A stretch of DNA of 64,000 nt. It comes from Halogeometricum sp. S3BR5-2 (lineage in GTDB: Archaea; Halobacteriota; Halobacteria; Halobacteriales; Haloferacaceae). Where the stretch lies: contig NZ_JAMQOQ010000002.1 in assembly GCF_031624635.1 (NCBI RefSeq), positions 124,001-188,000 of the forward strand, read 5' to 3'. The notes below the pieces were generated by a model. The model ran no database searches. It saw nothing but the letters and a program-made list of their open reading frames with translations, and had not been told where the DNA came from. Each line of letters begins with the position of its first letter. Position 1 is the stretch's first letter. Below, one piece after another: positions 52,730 through 60,823 of the stretch. A program made the position numbers and the translations under genes.

Positions 52730-53079
52730 ACGCGGCGCCACGGGGGAGCGACGCCGCGCCGACCGTCGGGGTGCCGACCGACGGTCGGGTGTGCCGGGCG
52801 CGCGGGTGGGGGGATGGAACTGAGGCCGTCAGTCGTCGGCGTCCGCACCTGAGTTCCACCGGCTCCGCGATATCGCGGGCTCGACCGGGTGGAGACGTGC
52901 GAACGTCGGATGGCGCGCCCGCCGGGAGAGTGCCCGTCCCGGAACTTAAATCTGCGTCAGACGGAGGGGAGACGCCGCGCGGACGCCGAGAACTCCCGTT
53001 CCGCTCGGCGCGAGTACGAGCGCCACCCCCCGCCCGCCGTGACCGTCACACTTCTGTGCGCGTCGCCGCAACTGCTACC
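52730..53079. other. 350-bp intergenic region
   Basis: Very GC-rich spacer without a convincing gene. A CCGACCGTCGGG/CCGACGGTCGGG near-palindrome lies around 52760-52795, and ACTTAAATC near 52940 is a candidate promoter element for the microprotein/PIN gene pair, though about 130 bp from the start. Confidence 0.4.
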
Positions 53080-53181
53080 ATGGAGACGTGGGACGCACTG
53101 TTCGACCGCGCGGCGCCGTACGGCGTCGACGAGGCGGCGATTCGGGAGACGCTGGAGTCGCGGCGCGAGGGCGATGACTGA
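53080..53181 (+). CDS. 33-residue microprotein overlapping a PIN-like gene
   Basis: A 33-codon frame from ATG 53080 to TGA 53179-53181: METWDALFDRAAPYGVDEAAIRETLESRR then acidic. It reads as two short helices, and the composition is that of a real haloarchaeal protein. Its last 8 bases (ATGACTGA) contain the start of the next gene, so translation would be coupled. Small proteins of this WDALFDRAA type are, from memory, recurrent in haloarchaea. Its placement ahead of a PIN-like gene makes an antitoxin-like or regulatory partner conceivable but unproved. Confidence 0.55.
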   Translation: METWDALFDRAAPYGVDEAAIRETLESRREGDD

Positions 53182-53680
53182 CGAGAAATCCGGTCCCGAC
53201 ACCGGACCCGAGACCGACCCCTCGCCGGCCCGCGTCGTCGCCGACGCGGACGTCCTCGCCGCGGACCTCCTCGTCGGCGGCGACGCCCGCGACGCTCTCG
53301 ACCACCTCAGAGAGCACTCGTGGACGACGCTGCTCGCGAGCGACGCGCTCTTGGACGACGCCGAGGCCGTCGTCGCCGCCCTCGCGGACCCGGACCTCGC
53401 GTCCGACTGGCGGGAGCGCACGGAGGCGTGGCGCGAACCGGTGGACCATCCGGACGGCGACCACCCCGCTCTCGCCTCGGCTTACCGCGGCGGCGCGATG
53501 CACGTGCTCTCGTTCGACGACCGACTCACCTCCGCCCGCGCGGCGGCGGCGCTCGGCACACGCTTTCCGGTCAGCGTCCGCGACCCGCGCGCGTTCGCCT
53601 CGCTGTTCGACGCCGCGAGCCTGTACGAGGAAGTCGTCGGTGGCGAGTACGAGGGGCCGGACCGCGACCCGCGGGCGTAG
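53174..53680 (+). CDS. PIN-like domain protein (DUF7384-like)
   Basis: A 168-residue protein. ARVVADADVLAADLLVGGDARDALDHLREHSWTTLLASDALLDDAEAVVAAL is the opening strand-helix pattern of PIN ribonucleases, with VADADVLAAD carrying the first acidic residue; MHVLSFDDRLTSARAAAAL would hold the later aspartates (FDDRL). These acidic residues coordinate metal in VapC-type toxins and RNA processing nucleases. It overlaps the 33-residue microprotein gene. It matches my recollection of haloarchaeal DUF7384; function unknown. Confidence 0.7.
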   Translation: MTDEKSGPDTGPETDPSPARVVADADVLAADLLVGGDARDALDHLREHSWTTLLASDALLDDAEAVVAALADPDLASDWRERTEAWREPVDHPDGDHPALASAYRGGAMHVLSFDDRLTSARAAAALGTRFPVSVRDPRAFASLFDAASLYEEVVGGEYEGPDRDPRA

Positions 53681-53826
53681 CGTTTCTCGGCTGATATCGG
53701 CCGTCGCGGATGGGGTCTGAGTTCACTCGGGGTCGGGACCGTCCCCCAGAGGGCAGTATCCGCGAACGGGGTAGGTCACGGATAGTGTGAACAACGCTCA
53801 ACCCTTCTCGCGCCCTATTCGAGGGG

Positions 53827-54213
53827 ATGGGACGATACGTCGACGGGTTCGTGCTCGCCGTTCCGAACGAAAAGCTCGATGCGTACCGCGAGATAGCGGC
53901 GGAGGCCGGAAAGCTCTGGATCGAACACGGCGCGCTAGAGTACGTCGAAGCGGTCGGAGACGACGTGGAACCCGACACCGAGGGAATGCCGATGCGCACC
54001 TTCCCCGAACTCGCCGAGGCGGGAGACGACGACACGGTCGTGTTCTCCTTCATCGTGTTCGAGTCGCGGGAACACCGCGACGAGGTGAACGCGAAGGTGA
54101 TGGAAGACCCCGAGATGAGTCCGGAGCGGTTCGAGGAGGGCGGGGAGATGCCGTTCGACGGGGCGCGGATGGCCTACGGCGGCTTCCGCTCCATCGTCGA
54201 CTACGAGGGCTGA
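53827..54213 (+). CDS. DUF1428 family protein
   Basis: A 128-residue protein of the DUF1428 (YbaA) family, a dimeric alpha/beta-barrel (ferredoxin-like) fold. YVDGFVLAVPNEKLDAYREIAAEAGKLWIEHGALEYVEAVGDDV and FSFIVFESREHRDEVNAKVMEDPEM are typical, as is the end MPFDGARMAYGGFRSIV. No catalytic role is established. It is the only gene in its vicinity on the plus strand and converges with the XTPase gene. Confidence 0.88.
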   Translation: MGRYVDGFVLAVPNEKLDAYREIAAEAGKLWIEHGALEYVEAVGDDVEPDTEGMPMRTFPELAEAGDDDTVVFSFIVFESREHRDEVNAKVMEDPEMSPERFEEGGEMPFDGARMAYGGFRSIVDYEG

Positions 54214-54316
54214 CGCGGCGGTCGAACTCCTTCCGCTTCTCCCGAGTCTCGCTTCGTCGACCCCACGTTCCCGTTCGCTCGCTTCGCTCGTCCGTCGAGG
54301 TTTGCCTCGCTCACTT

Positions 54317-54337
54317 CGGAAGAACGCCGTTCTTCCG
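54317..54337. terminator. palindromic hairpin between convergent genes
   Basis: CGGAAGAACGCCGTTCTTCCG is a perfect 10-bp inverted repeat around a central C, in the 144-bp space between the stops of the DUF1428 gene and the XTPase gene. It may mark transcription ends on both sides, although archaeal termination depends mainly on T-runs, which are absent here. Confidence 0.4.
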
Positions 54338-54357
54338 TGCTCCCGTTCGCCTTCGGC

Positions 54358-55002
54358 TCACGGGAACTCCGTTCGCTCGGCAAACCACTCCCCGAACTTC
54401 GCCAGCGCCCGCCCCCGATGCGACACCGCGTTCTTCTTCTCGCTCGACATCTCCGCGAACGTCGTCCCCTCGTGTTCGAATATCGGGTCGTATCCGAACC
54501 CTTCGTCGCCGCGCGGCGGGACGATGCGGCCCCTGACGGCCCCCTCGAACAGTTTCACCGGCACCGCCTCCGTCTCCTCGTCGCCCTGCTCGGCCCCGCG
54601 GGCGGCGGCGACCGTCCGGTCGTCACGGTCCACCGGGTCCGGACTCGCCTCGAACCCCTCGCCGTCGCAGTACGCGAGGACGCACCGGAACGCCGCCCGG
54701 CGCGGGTCGTCGAGTTCGCGTTCGGCCAGTCGGTGCACCGCCTCGACGCCGAGGGTATCCTCGACGTAGGAGGAGTACGGCCCGGGGAAGCCGTCGAATC
54801 CGTCGACGAAGAGGCCGGCGTCGTCGACGAGCACCGGTTCGCCGGCGTGGCGGTACGCCTCGCGGGCGCCGTGGGCCGCGATGGGACCGAGTTCCGCCGC
54901 CTGCACCTCGGTGTAGTCGTAGTCCAACTGCTCGACGGGTCCCTCGAGGTACTGGAGTGCCTCCCGCACCTTCCCGGGGTTCGTCGTGACGTATCGAAGC
55001 AT
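54358..55002 (-). CDS. XTP/dITP pyrophosphatase (Ham1/RdgB)
   Basis: A 214-residue house-cleaning nucleotide pyrophosphatase that removes dITP and XTP. YVTTNPGKVREALQYLEG (T/SxNxxK substrate motif), PVLVDDAGLFVDGFDGFPGPYSSYVEDTLG (metal site with paired Asp) and GFGYDPIFEHEGTTFAEMSSEKKNAVSHRGRAL are diagnostic. A 20-residue insertion, CDGEGFEASPDPVDRDDRTVAAARGAEQGDEETEAVP, makes it slightly longer than bacterial RdgB, as usual in haloarchaea. It starts about 100 bp from the DUF5808 gene, on the same strand. Confidence 0.93.
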   Translation of the reverse strand: MLRYVTTNPGKVREALQYLEGPVEQLDYDYTEVQAAELGPIAAHGAREAYRHAGEPVLVDDAGLFVDGFDGFPGPYSSYVEDTLGVEAVHRLAERELDDPRRAAFRCVLAYCDGEGFEASPDPVDRDDRTVAAARGAEQGDEETEAVPVKLFEGAVRGRIVPPRGDEGFGYDPIFEHEGTTFAEMSSEKKNAVSHRGRALAKFGEWFAERTEFP

Positions 55003-55099
55003 CTACCGGGGAATCGCGGCGGTTCGGAGAAAGATGCGTCGGTGTCGGTCAGCGCCGGTGTCGGTCGTCTTCCGCCGTCGACTGCGGCCGTGACCGCGC

Positions 55100-55390
55100 T
55101 CAGTCGACGATGACCTCGACGGGGCCGTCGTCCTTGTCCTCGTCCTCGTCTTCGAGGTCCGGGCCGGGCGCGGAGGAACTCCGTTCCTGCCAGAGGAGGA
55201 CAGCGACGACGGCGACGACGACCCACGACCGCCAGTTCGCGAGGTTCAGCGTGTAGCCGACGCCGAACGGCTTCTTCACGAGCATCTTCTGCCCGGGCTT
55301 CCAGTACGACGACAGCATCCGGCCGAGAGACGGACGTTCGAAGTTGTACGGCACGCCCAGAATCTCGCCTTTTTGCGGCTTGTCTGCCAT
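55100..55390 (-). CDS. DUF5808-type small membrane protein
   Basis: A 96-residue protein. GEILGVPYNFERPSLGRMLSSYWKPGQKMLVKKPFGVGYTLNL is the DUF5808 domain (residues about 8-50). One membrane helix (WVVVAVVAVLLW) follows, and then an acidic tail. The domain is found in bacterial and archaeal membrane proteins of unknown function. It stands between the XTPase gene and the Kae1-Bud32 gene, all on the minus strand; it could be the last part of the leftward block. Confidence 0.8.
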   Translation of the reverse strand: MADKPQKGEILGVPYNFERPSLGRMLSSYWKPGQKMLVKKPFGVGYTLNLANWRSWVVVAVVAVLLWQERSSSAPGPDLEDEDEDKDDGPVEVIVD

Positions 55391-55489
55391 GTAGGCTGGA
55401 TACAGCCGCGCCGGATAAATCGTTTTGGTCCGAACGGGGGGACGTTCGTCCGTCGGTTTCGACCGCGGGCGGAGGACGGAGGCGGGAGT

Positions 55490-57154
55490 CTACTGATACC
55501 GGCCGCGTCCCTCGACCTGTCGGAGGCGCGCGAGGGCGTCCTCGTCGTCCGACGCCGGCCGGTCGGCCCCGTCGCGCGCGGCGGCGGCGTATCCCGCCTC
55601 GAACGCCCGCAGGAGCGGTTCCGGTTCGTCGGCGGTGCCCTCGACGCTCTGCTCGAAGACGTGCAGGTCCATCGCGCGGTCCTCGACGTGTCCGGTGTGG
55701 TAGCCGAGTCCGAAGTCGAGGAGGTACACCCGGTCGCCGTCCACGCGGACGTTCCGCGTCGTCGGGTCGCCGTGGACGAACCCCGCTCCGTGGACCGCCG
55801 CGAGGTGCTCGCCGACCGTCCGGCAGCGCTCGGCGGTCAGCCCCCCCGCGAGGTCCGACTCGCCGACGTACTGGAACACGATGGTCCCCTCGGCGGGGTC
55901 CACGTCGCGGACGACGGGCGTGGGGACGCCCGCCCGCCGCGCGAGACTCGTCAGGCGCGCCTCCGCGCGGGTCCGCTCCGTGCGGAGTCGCTCGTCCAGT
56001 TCCGGATGTCGGTACGTCTTCGGAACGCGCCGCTTCACGACGCTGTCGCCCTCGAACGTCACCGTCGCCTCGGCGCCGCGCACCTCGTCGGGAGTGGTCG
56101 CCGAGTCCGCCGCCCGACCCGCCTCCCCCGCGGCCGCCGGGTCGCGGGCGACCGACTCCTCGCCGTCGCGCCACGTCACCGGCACCTGGTCGGGCCGGAA
56201 GTTCGGGTCGACGGCCGAATCGGGTATCGAGACGGTGTCGCCCGCGTCGAGCATCCGCGCGCCGAGGACGGCTATCATCCCCGCGTTGTCCCGGAGGAAG
56301 CGCGGTTCGGGCGCGTAGAATTCGGCGCCTCGCTGTTCGCACATCTCCGCGAGCATCTCCCTGAGTCGCTCGTTCTGCCCGACGCCGCCGCCCAAGACGA
56401 GTTCGTCCGTCCCCGTCAGCGACAGCGCTCGCTCGGCGACTTCGGTCAGCATGGCGAACACCGTCTCCTGCAGGCCGCGGCAGACGTCCTCGACGGGGAC
56501 GCCGTCGTCGTGCGCCTGCTTCGCCGCCGACATGATGCCCGAGAAGGAGAAGTCCATCCCCTTCACGACGTACGGCAGGTCGTGGTACTCGCCGTCGCGG
56601 GCGGCCTCCTCGACTTTCGGACCGCCGGGGTGGCTCCACCCGACGTGGCGGGTGAACTTGTCGATGGCGTTGCCGACGCCGGTGTCCATCGTCTCGCCGA
56701 GAACGCGGTAGCGGCCGTTGTGGTAGCCGAGGAGGTGGGCGTTCGCCCCCGAGGCGTTCAGACAGACCGGCGAGTCGAACCCCGAGCCGTGGCGGCCGAT
56801 TTCGAGGTGCGCGACCATGTGGTTGACGCCGACGAGGGGGACGTCGAGCGTCTGCGAGAGGGCGCGCGCGGCCGTGCCGACGATGCGGAGGCAGGGGCCG
56901 AGGCCGGGGCCGCGCGAGAACGCCACCGCGTCTATCCCCCCGCCGTCGCCCTCGCTCGTCTCCGCGGCGCGGTCCAGCACCGTGGAGACGACGTCGGGGA
57001 TGGCGCCGCCCATGTGCTCGGCCGCCTCGCGCGGGTGGATGCCGCCGCTGTCGGGTTCGTACGGGTCCGACTCGATGAACACCTCGCCCGTCTCCGAATC
57101 GAAGAGCGCGGCGCTGGCGGCCCAGGCGGTGCCTTCGATACCCACGATGCGCAT
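55490..57154 (-). CDS. bifunctional Kae1-Bud32 tRNA threonylcarbamoyladenosine synthase/kinase
   Basis: A 554-residue fusion of two KEOPS subunits. Residues 1-325 are Kae1 (ASKHA fold): GIEGTAWAASAALFDSETGEV, metal-binding NHMVAHLEIG, NASGANAHLLGYHNGRYRVLGETMDTGVGNAIDKF and GGGVGQNERLREML. Residues 355-554 are Bud32, a small atypical kinase: KRRVPKTYRHPELDERLRTERTRAE, FVHGDPTTRNVRVDG and YLLDFGLGYHTG. It makes the t6A37 modification on ANN-decoding tRNAs, with Sua5, Pcc1 and Cgi121. The fusion is common in Euryarchaea. It follows S24e by about 40 bp. Confidence 0.95.
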   Translation of the reverse strand: MRIVGIEGTAWAASAALFDSETGEVFIESDPYEPDSGGIHPREAAEHMGGAIPDVVSTVLDRAAETSEGDGGGIDAVAFSRGPGLGPCLRIVGTAARALSQTLDVPLVGVNHMVAHLEIGRHGSGFDSPVCLNASGANAHLLGYHNGRYRVLGETMDTGVGNAIDKFTRHVGWSHPGGPKVEEAARDGEYHDLPYVVKGMDFSFSGIMSAAKQAHDDGVPVEDVCRGLQETVFAMLTEVAERALSLTGTDELVLGGGVGQNERLREMLAEMCEQRGAEFYAPEPRFLRDNAGMIAVLGARMLDAGDTVSIPDSAVDPNFRPDQVPVTWRDGEESVARDPAAAGEAGRAADSATTPDEVRGAEATVTFEGDSVVKRRVPKTYRHPELDERLRTERTRAEARLTSLARRAGVPTPVVRDVDPAEGTIVFQYVGESDLAGGLTAERCRTVGEHLAAVHGAGFVHGDPTTRNVRVDGDRVYLLDFGLGYHTGHVEDRAMDLHVFEQSVEGTADEPEPLLRAFEAGYAAAARDGADRPASDDEDALARLRQVEGRGRYQ

Positions 57155-57194
57155 TGAGAACGTTGAGAACGGTTCCGAGTTCGGGGCGGCCGGT

Positions 57195-57512
57195 TCAGGC
57201 CTCTTCGGCTTCCGCTTCGCCGTCGCCCTCTTCGGCCTCTATCTTGTTCCGGTCGAGCATGTAGTCCTGCTCGACGTCGCGGGCGAACTCCGGCGAGGTG
57301 TACACCTTCGCGTAACCGGCCGTCTTCCGCATGCCGAACTTCGTGTTCAGCGCGTGGATGACGACTTCGTCGGAGTCCTTGTTCAGTTTCGCCGCGAGGC
57401 TGTCGCGGACCGACAGGCGGGAGGGGGTCGCGTCCTCGTGGGTGACCTCGAACCGAACGTCCGTTCGGTGCAGCATCGGATTCTCGTCTTCGGAGATGAC
57501 TTCGATTTCCAT
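57195..57512 (-). CDS. rps24e: 30S ribosomal protein S24e
   Basis: A 105-residue small-subunit protein: MEIEVISEDENPMLHRTDVRFEVTHEDATPSRLSVRDSLAAKLN with the S24e signature FGMRKTAGYAKVYTSPEFARDVEQDYMLDRN and an acidic haloarchaeal tail. Start at the ATG 57510-57512; the longer frame is noncoding. In many archaea the tiny S27ae gene follows S24e, but the 40-bp gap to Kae1-Bud32 leaves no room for it here. Confidence 0.95.
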   Translation of the reverse strand: MEIEVISEDENPMLHRTDVRFEVTHEDATPSRLSVRDSLAAKLNKDSDEVVIHALNTKFGMRKTAGYAKVYTSPEFARDVEQDYMLDRNKIEAEEGDGEAEAEEA

Positions 57513-57542
57513 AGTCAGTTGGGTTAGAATCCTCCCGAAAGG

Positions 57543-57551
57543 AGTAAAAGG
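57543..57551 (-). promoter_or_regulatory. putative TATA box of rps24e
   Basis: CCTTTTACT on the coding strand, 31-39 bp upstream of the ATG, suggesting a promoter inside the block so that S24e and Kae1-Bud32 can be transcribed apart from the RpoE' genes. Confidence 0.45.
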
Positions 57552-57668
57552 ATTTCGAAGGGCCGAGATGCCCGTAAGAGGTCCGTCTGCACCGCTCTCG
57601 TGGGTCTCGACCCGACTCGCCGCGGAAACGAAGAACGGAACGGGACCGCACATCTCCGCGCCCGCGGG

Positions 57669-58202
57669 TCACTCCTCCGCGAGTGCGATGAGGGCGTCCG
57701 CGTCGCCCTCCATCCGCCGCAGCAGCGACCGCATCTCGGCTTTCGATTCCTCTGTCACCTCGACCAACACCATCCCCTCGTCGGGTTGGCCGTAGACGAC
57801 GCTGGCGCCGACCGGCGCCGAGAGCACCGCCGGCAGCGTCGCCAGGTCCTCCTCGCCGTCGACGACGACGGTGACGGGCCCTTCTTCATCCAACGCCTCG
57901 CGGACGGCGACGACCAGCGCCTCCGTTATCTCCCCCGCGGGGTTCGACACGTCGCGGCGCGACTCGGGGTCCGACAGCGCCCGCCGTATCTCCTCGTCGA
58001 CGGCGCTCCGCTTCGTCAGGCCGTCGACGACGGCCACGTCCGGCGCTCGGCCGAACTCGCGGAGGTGGTAGGTGACCACGTCGCCGACGGCGACGAGGGG
58101 CGCCTCGGCGTCCGCCGCGTCGAGCAGTCGCTCGACGTCCGTGTGGAGGGGGCCGAACGGCTCTTTGAACTCGCCTCTGAGGTCGGCCGGCAGTTCGAGC
58201 AT
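57669..58202 (-). CDS. GTP-dependent dephospho-CoA kinase (DUF359)
   Basis: A 177-residue member of the DUF359 family, shown in archaea to phosphorylate dephospho-CoA with GTP in the last step of CoA synthesis. [35 protein letters not shown] is the N-terminal half signature, and [39 protein letters not shown] is the C-terminal signature. Gene order RpoE', Spt4, this kinase is a conserved archaeal cluster; here it starts 6 bp after Spt4. Confidence 0.92.
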   Translation of the reverse strand: [177 protein letters not shown]

Positions 58203-58208
58203 CGCCGG

Positions 58209-58406
58209 TCAGCGGACCTTCAGCGCGTAGCCGCCGGCCTCGTCCACGTTCATCTCCGTCGCTATCTCGCTCGTCTCGGGGTGCGTGATGACGACGTAGC
58301 CGGCCCAGTCCTCCGTGAGACTCGACGAGCCGCAGTTCTCGCACGCCTGCGAGTCGGGCATGTTGATGAAGTGGCACTCGCGGCAGGCGAGGCGCGGCTT
58401 GGCCAT
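58209..58406 (-). CDS. spt4: transcription elongation factor Spt4 (RpoE'')
   Basis: A 65-residue zinc-binding protein. CRECHFIN and CENCGSSSL provide the four cysteines (two CxxC) of Spt4, with SDQACENC context and the closing DWAGYVVITHPETSEIATEMNVDEAG. It forms the Spt4-Spt5 complex that makes RNA polymerase processive. Its ATG ends exactly where the RpoE' stop begins (58406/58407), so it is co-translated with it. Confidence 0.95.
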   Translation of the reverse strand: MAKPRLACRECHFINMPDSQACENCGSSSLTEDWAGYVVITHPETSEIATEMNVDEAGGYALKVR

Positions 58407-58985
58407 CTACCGGCCCTCCGCTTCCGTCGTCGCCTCGGTGGTCTGGCGGTCGGCTTCGAGCCAGCCGTGCTTGCCGAGACCGGGCTGTTTGGCCGTGAGT
58501 CCGATCTTCGAGTCGCGCGGGTTGCGCTCGTCGATGCTCTTCGTGACGACGCGCACCCGCACGGAGTCGCCGACGCCGAGCGTGCGGTTCGACTCCGTCG
58601 AGGCGAGCTGTTGGTTCTCGCCGTCGTAGGCGAGGTACTCGTCGGAGATCTGCGAGACGTGCAGCAGGCCGTCGACGGGGCCGATGCCGACGAAGGCGCC
58701 GAACTCGACCACCTCGACGACCTGCCCGTCGATGACCTCCTGCATGTCGGGGTCGAAGGTGATGGCGTCGAACTCCGCCTCGTAGTAGACGCCCGCCCGT
58801 CCGGGCAGCACCGTCCCTTCGCCGATGTCGTGCACGTCGACGACGCTCACGACGCTCCCGACTTCTTCGTCCATCCGTCCTTCCAGCTTGTCCTGCAGGA
58901 GTCGCCTGACCCGCAACGGGGTCACGTCAGCGAGATGCTCCGGCGGAACCTCCACTGTGTCTTTGAGTCGTACCCGTTTGTACAT
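58407..58985 (-). CDS. rpoE1: DNA-directed RNA polymerase subunit Rpo7 (RpoE')
   Basis: A 192-residue homologue of eukaryotic Rpb7. YKRVRLKDTVEVPPEHL opens the N-terminal RNP-like domain, which ends near residue 80. From DGQVVEVVEFGAFVGIGPVDGLLHVSQISDEY it has an S1/OB RNA-binding domain. The last 25 residues are polar (TTEATTEAEGR). It forms the stalk with Rpo4, contacting the emerging RNA. It sits directly downstream of the PIN-domain gene and upstream of Spt4. Confidence 0.96.
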   Translation of the reverse strand: MYKRVRLKDTVEVPPEHLADVTPLRVRRLLQDKLEGRMDEEVGSVVSVVDVHDIGEGTVLPGRAGVYYEAEFDAITFDPDMQEVIDGQVVEVVEFGAFVGIGPVDGLLHVSQISDEYLAYDGENQQLASTESNRTLGVGDSVRVRVVTKSIDERNPRDSKIGLTAKQPGLGKHGWLEADRQTTEATTEAEGR

Positions 58986-58992
58986 CGTAGTG

Positions 58993-59442
58993 CTAAGGCT
59001 CTGTTATGTCCAGTTTGTCGCGCCCCCTTATACCGATTACCCGTACGCCGCGTTCGAGCAGTCGGTCGCGGAGGGGTCTGTCGTTCGTGACGACGTAGTC
59101 GACCCCGCGTCCTGCGAGTTCCACCACGGCGTCGTCAGCGTACGTCTCCTCGGCGTCGACGACACGACACCGGTCGGCGGCGAGGTCCGACCCGACGCTC
59201 GCCGCGACGGCCTCGGTCCCGCTCCCGTCGGAGAGCTTCTCCAGCTCCCGGACGACGGGTTCGGGCACCACGAGGTCCGCGTTCGCGGCCAGCAGTCGGT
59301 CGAGTTCCTCGAACACCCGGACGTCGAGTTCCACGGGCATCATCAGCGCGTTCGTGTCGAGCAGCACCGTGGTCGCCGCGCTCTCGGCGTCGGCGTCCGC
59401 GCTCGCGTCCGAGTCCGTCCGGTGTCGTGTCTCCGTCGTCAC
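58993..59442 (-). CDS. PIN-domain ribonuclease (Fcf1/Utp24-like)
   Basis: A 149-residue PIN protein starting at GTG ([12 protein letters not shown]), four bases of which overlap the aIF2-gamma stop (GTGA). The first 22 residues are a haloarchaeal extension. [16 protein letters not shown] carries the first Asp (Asp29), [18 protein letters not shown] supplies Glu, and [39 protein letters not shown] supplies the last Asp residues. This is the archaeal group linked to eukaryotic Fcf1/Utp24, thought to act in ribosomal RNA processing. Gene order aIF2-gamma, PIN, RpoE' is conserved in archaea. Confidence 0.88.
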   Translation of the reverse strand: MTTETRHRTDSDASADADAESAATTVLLDTNALMMPVELDVRVFEELDRLLAANADLVVPEPVVRELEKLSDGSGTEAVAASVGSDLAADRCRVVDAEETYADDAVVELAGRGVDYVVTNDRPLRDRLLERGVRVIGIRGRDKLDITEP

Positions 59443-60671
59443 TTGAGGGTCCCGATACCGATGAGGCGCCACCGCGCGCCGACGCGGCGGTTGATGGCTA
59501 TCTTCGCACCCTCGGCGGCGCAGACGGGGCGCTTCAGCGAGACTTCGGCCTCGCCCGAACGCGCGCTCGTCACCGCGCCGACGGTGGTGGCCGTGCCGAC
59601 GGTGAGCATCAGCGGCTCGCCCGTCGATATCTCCTCTATCTCCTCTTCGTCCTCGCCGACGACGCGTTCGAGGAGGTCGACCGCCATCACGAACTCCTCG
59701 CGCGTCGGCGGCAGGGTACCGGGTTCGCCCGCGACCTGTCCGGCGAGGGCGTCGCCCTTCGTCAGACTCGGGTCGAGACCGGTTCCGACGCCGCAGAGAC
59801 CGCCGGGACGCACCTCGTCGGTCATCTGCCCGCCCGCCTGCAGCGAGCGGATGTCGGTCGTGATGGGCCGCCACTCGGTCTGTCCGCCCTCGTCGACCTC
59901 GCGGCCGGGGCGGAGTTCGAGTTCCTCGCCCTCCGAGAGTTTCCCCTCGACGACCGACCCGCCGATGACGCCGCCGGAGAGGTCCTCCCACGTCGTCCCG
60001 GGCCGGTTGATGTCGAACGACCGCGCGGTGAACATCCGCGCGGCCTTCGTCTCGTCGCGTTCGGGCGTCGGAATCTCGCGCTCGATGGCGTCGATGAGGA
60101 GGTCGACGTTGACCTCCTGCTGGGCGCTGATGGGGACGATGGGGGCGTCCTCCGCGACGGTGCCCTTCACGAACTCCTGTATCTGCTCGTAGTTCTCGAC
60201 CGCGCGGTCGCGGTCGACGAGGTCGACCTTGTTCTGGGCGACCACGATGTTGTCGATGCCGATGATGTCGAGCGCCATCAGGTGCTCTTCGGTCTGCGCC
60301 TGCGGCACCTCCTCGGTCGCGCTCACGACGAGGACGGCACCGTCCATGATGGCCGCGCCCGAGAGCATCGTCGCCATGAGCGTCTCGTGGCCGGGCGCGT
60401 CGACGAACGACACGGTCCTGAGTACGTCGGTCTCGTTGCCGTCTTCGTCCGTCTCGTCGACGGTGTAGCACTCCGGCGGGTCGACGCCGGGAATCTGTCG
60501 GAACGTCGCGTCTGCGTAACCGAGGCGGATGGAGATGCCGCGTTTCATCTCCTCGGAGTGCTGGTCGGTCCACGACCCCGACAACGCCTGCACGAGCGTC
60601 GTCTTTCCGTGGTCGACGTGACCGACGAGTCCGATGTTCACCTCCGGTTGCTGTGGATTTTGTGTCACCAT
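59439..60671 (-). CDS. eif2g: translation initiation factor aIF2 subunit gamma
   Basis: A 410-residue GTPase of the heterotrimeric factor aIF2, which brings initiator Met-tRNA to the 30S subunit. [11 protein letters not shown] at residues 16-26 is the P-loop, and DAPGHETLM (G3), NKVDLVDR (G4) and ISAQQEVN (G5) follow. The zinc knuckle is reduced: the expected pair of CxxC is mostly missing, with [11 protein letters not shown] only. Domains 2 and 3 continue to the end, [11 protein letters not shown]. The ATG at 60669-60671 is preceded by AGGAGGT with only two bases between. Confidence 0.95.
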   Translation of the reverse strand: MVTQNPQQPEVNIGLVGHVDHGKTTLVQALSGSWTDQHSEEMKRGISIRLGYADATFRQIPGVDPPECYTVDETDEDGNETDVLRTVSFVDAPGHETLMATMLSGAAIMDGAVLVVSATEEVPQAQTEEHLMALDIIGIDNIVVAQNKVDLVDRDRAVENYEQIQEFVKGTVAEDAPIVPISAQQEVNVDLLIDAIEREIPTPERDETKAARMFTARSFDINRPGTTWEDLSGGVIGGSVVEGKLSEGEELELRPGREVDEGGQTEWRPITTDIRSLQAGGQMTDEVRPGGLCGVGTGLDPSLTKGDALAGQVAGEPGTLPPTREEFVMAVDLLERVVGEDEEEIEEISTGEPLMLTVGTATTVGAVTSARSGEAEVSLKRPVCAAEGAKIAINRRVGARWRLIGIGTLK

Positions 60672-60673
60672 TG

Positions 60674-60723
60674 ACCTCCTGAGAGTAATCTTGGGGAAGT
60701 TTCGCCCCGAACGACTGATAAAG
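60674..60723 (-). promoter_or_regulatory. promoter and Shine-Dalgarno of aIF2-gamma
   Basis: On the coding strand CTTTATC (60717-60723) is placed about 46-52 bp upstream of the ATG, and a full AGGAGGT (60674-60680) ends two bases before it. The strong but very close Shine-Dalgarno is unusual; transcription should begin near 60693. Confidence 0.5.
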
Positions 60724-60823
60724 TTGCTGTTCTCGCGGCGCTGGACGCGCGCCGCGTGCCACCGAGACACGTACTGGCGCCCGATTCCGCCCCTTCGCTC
60801 TTTCGCTCCCCGACCGCTCGCCG

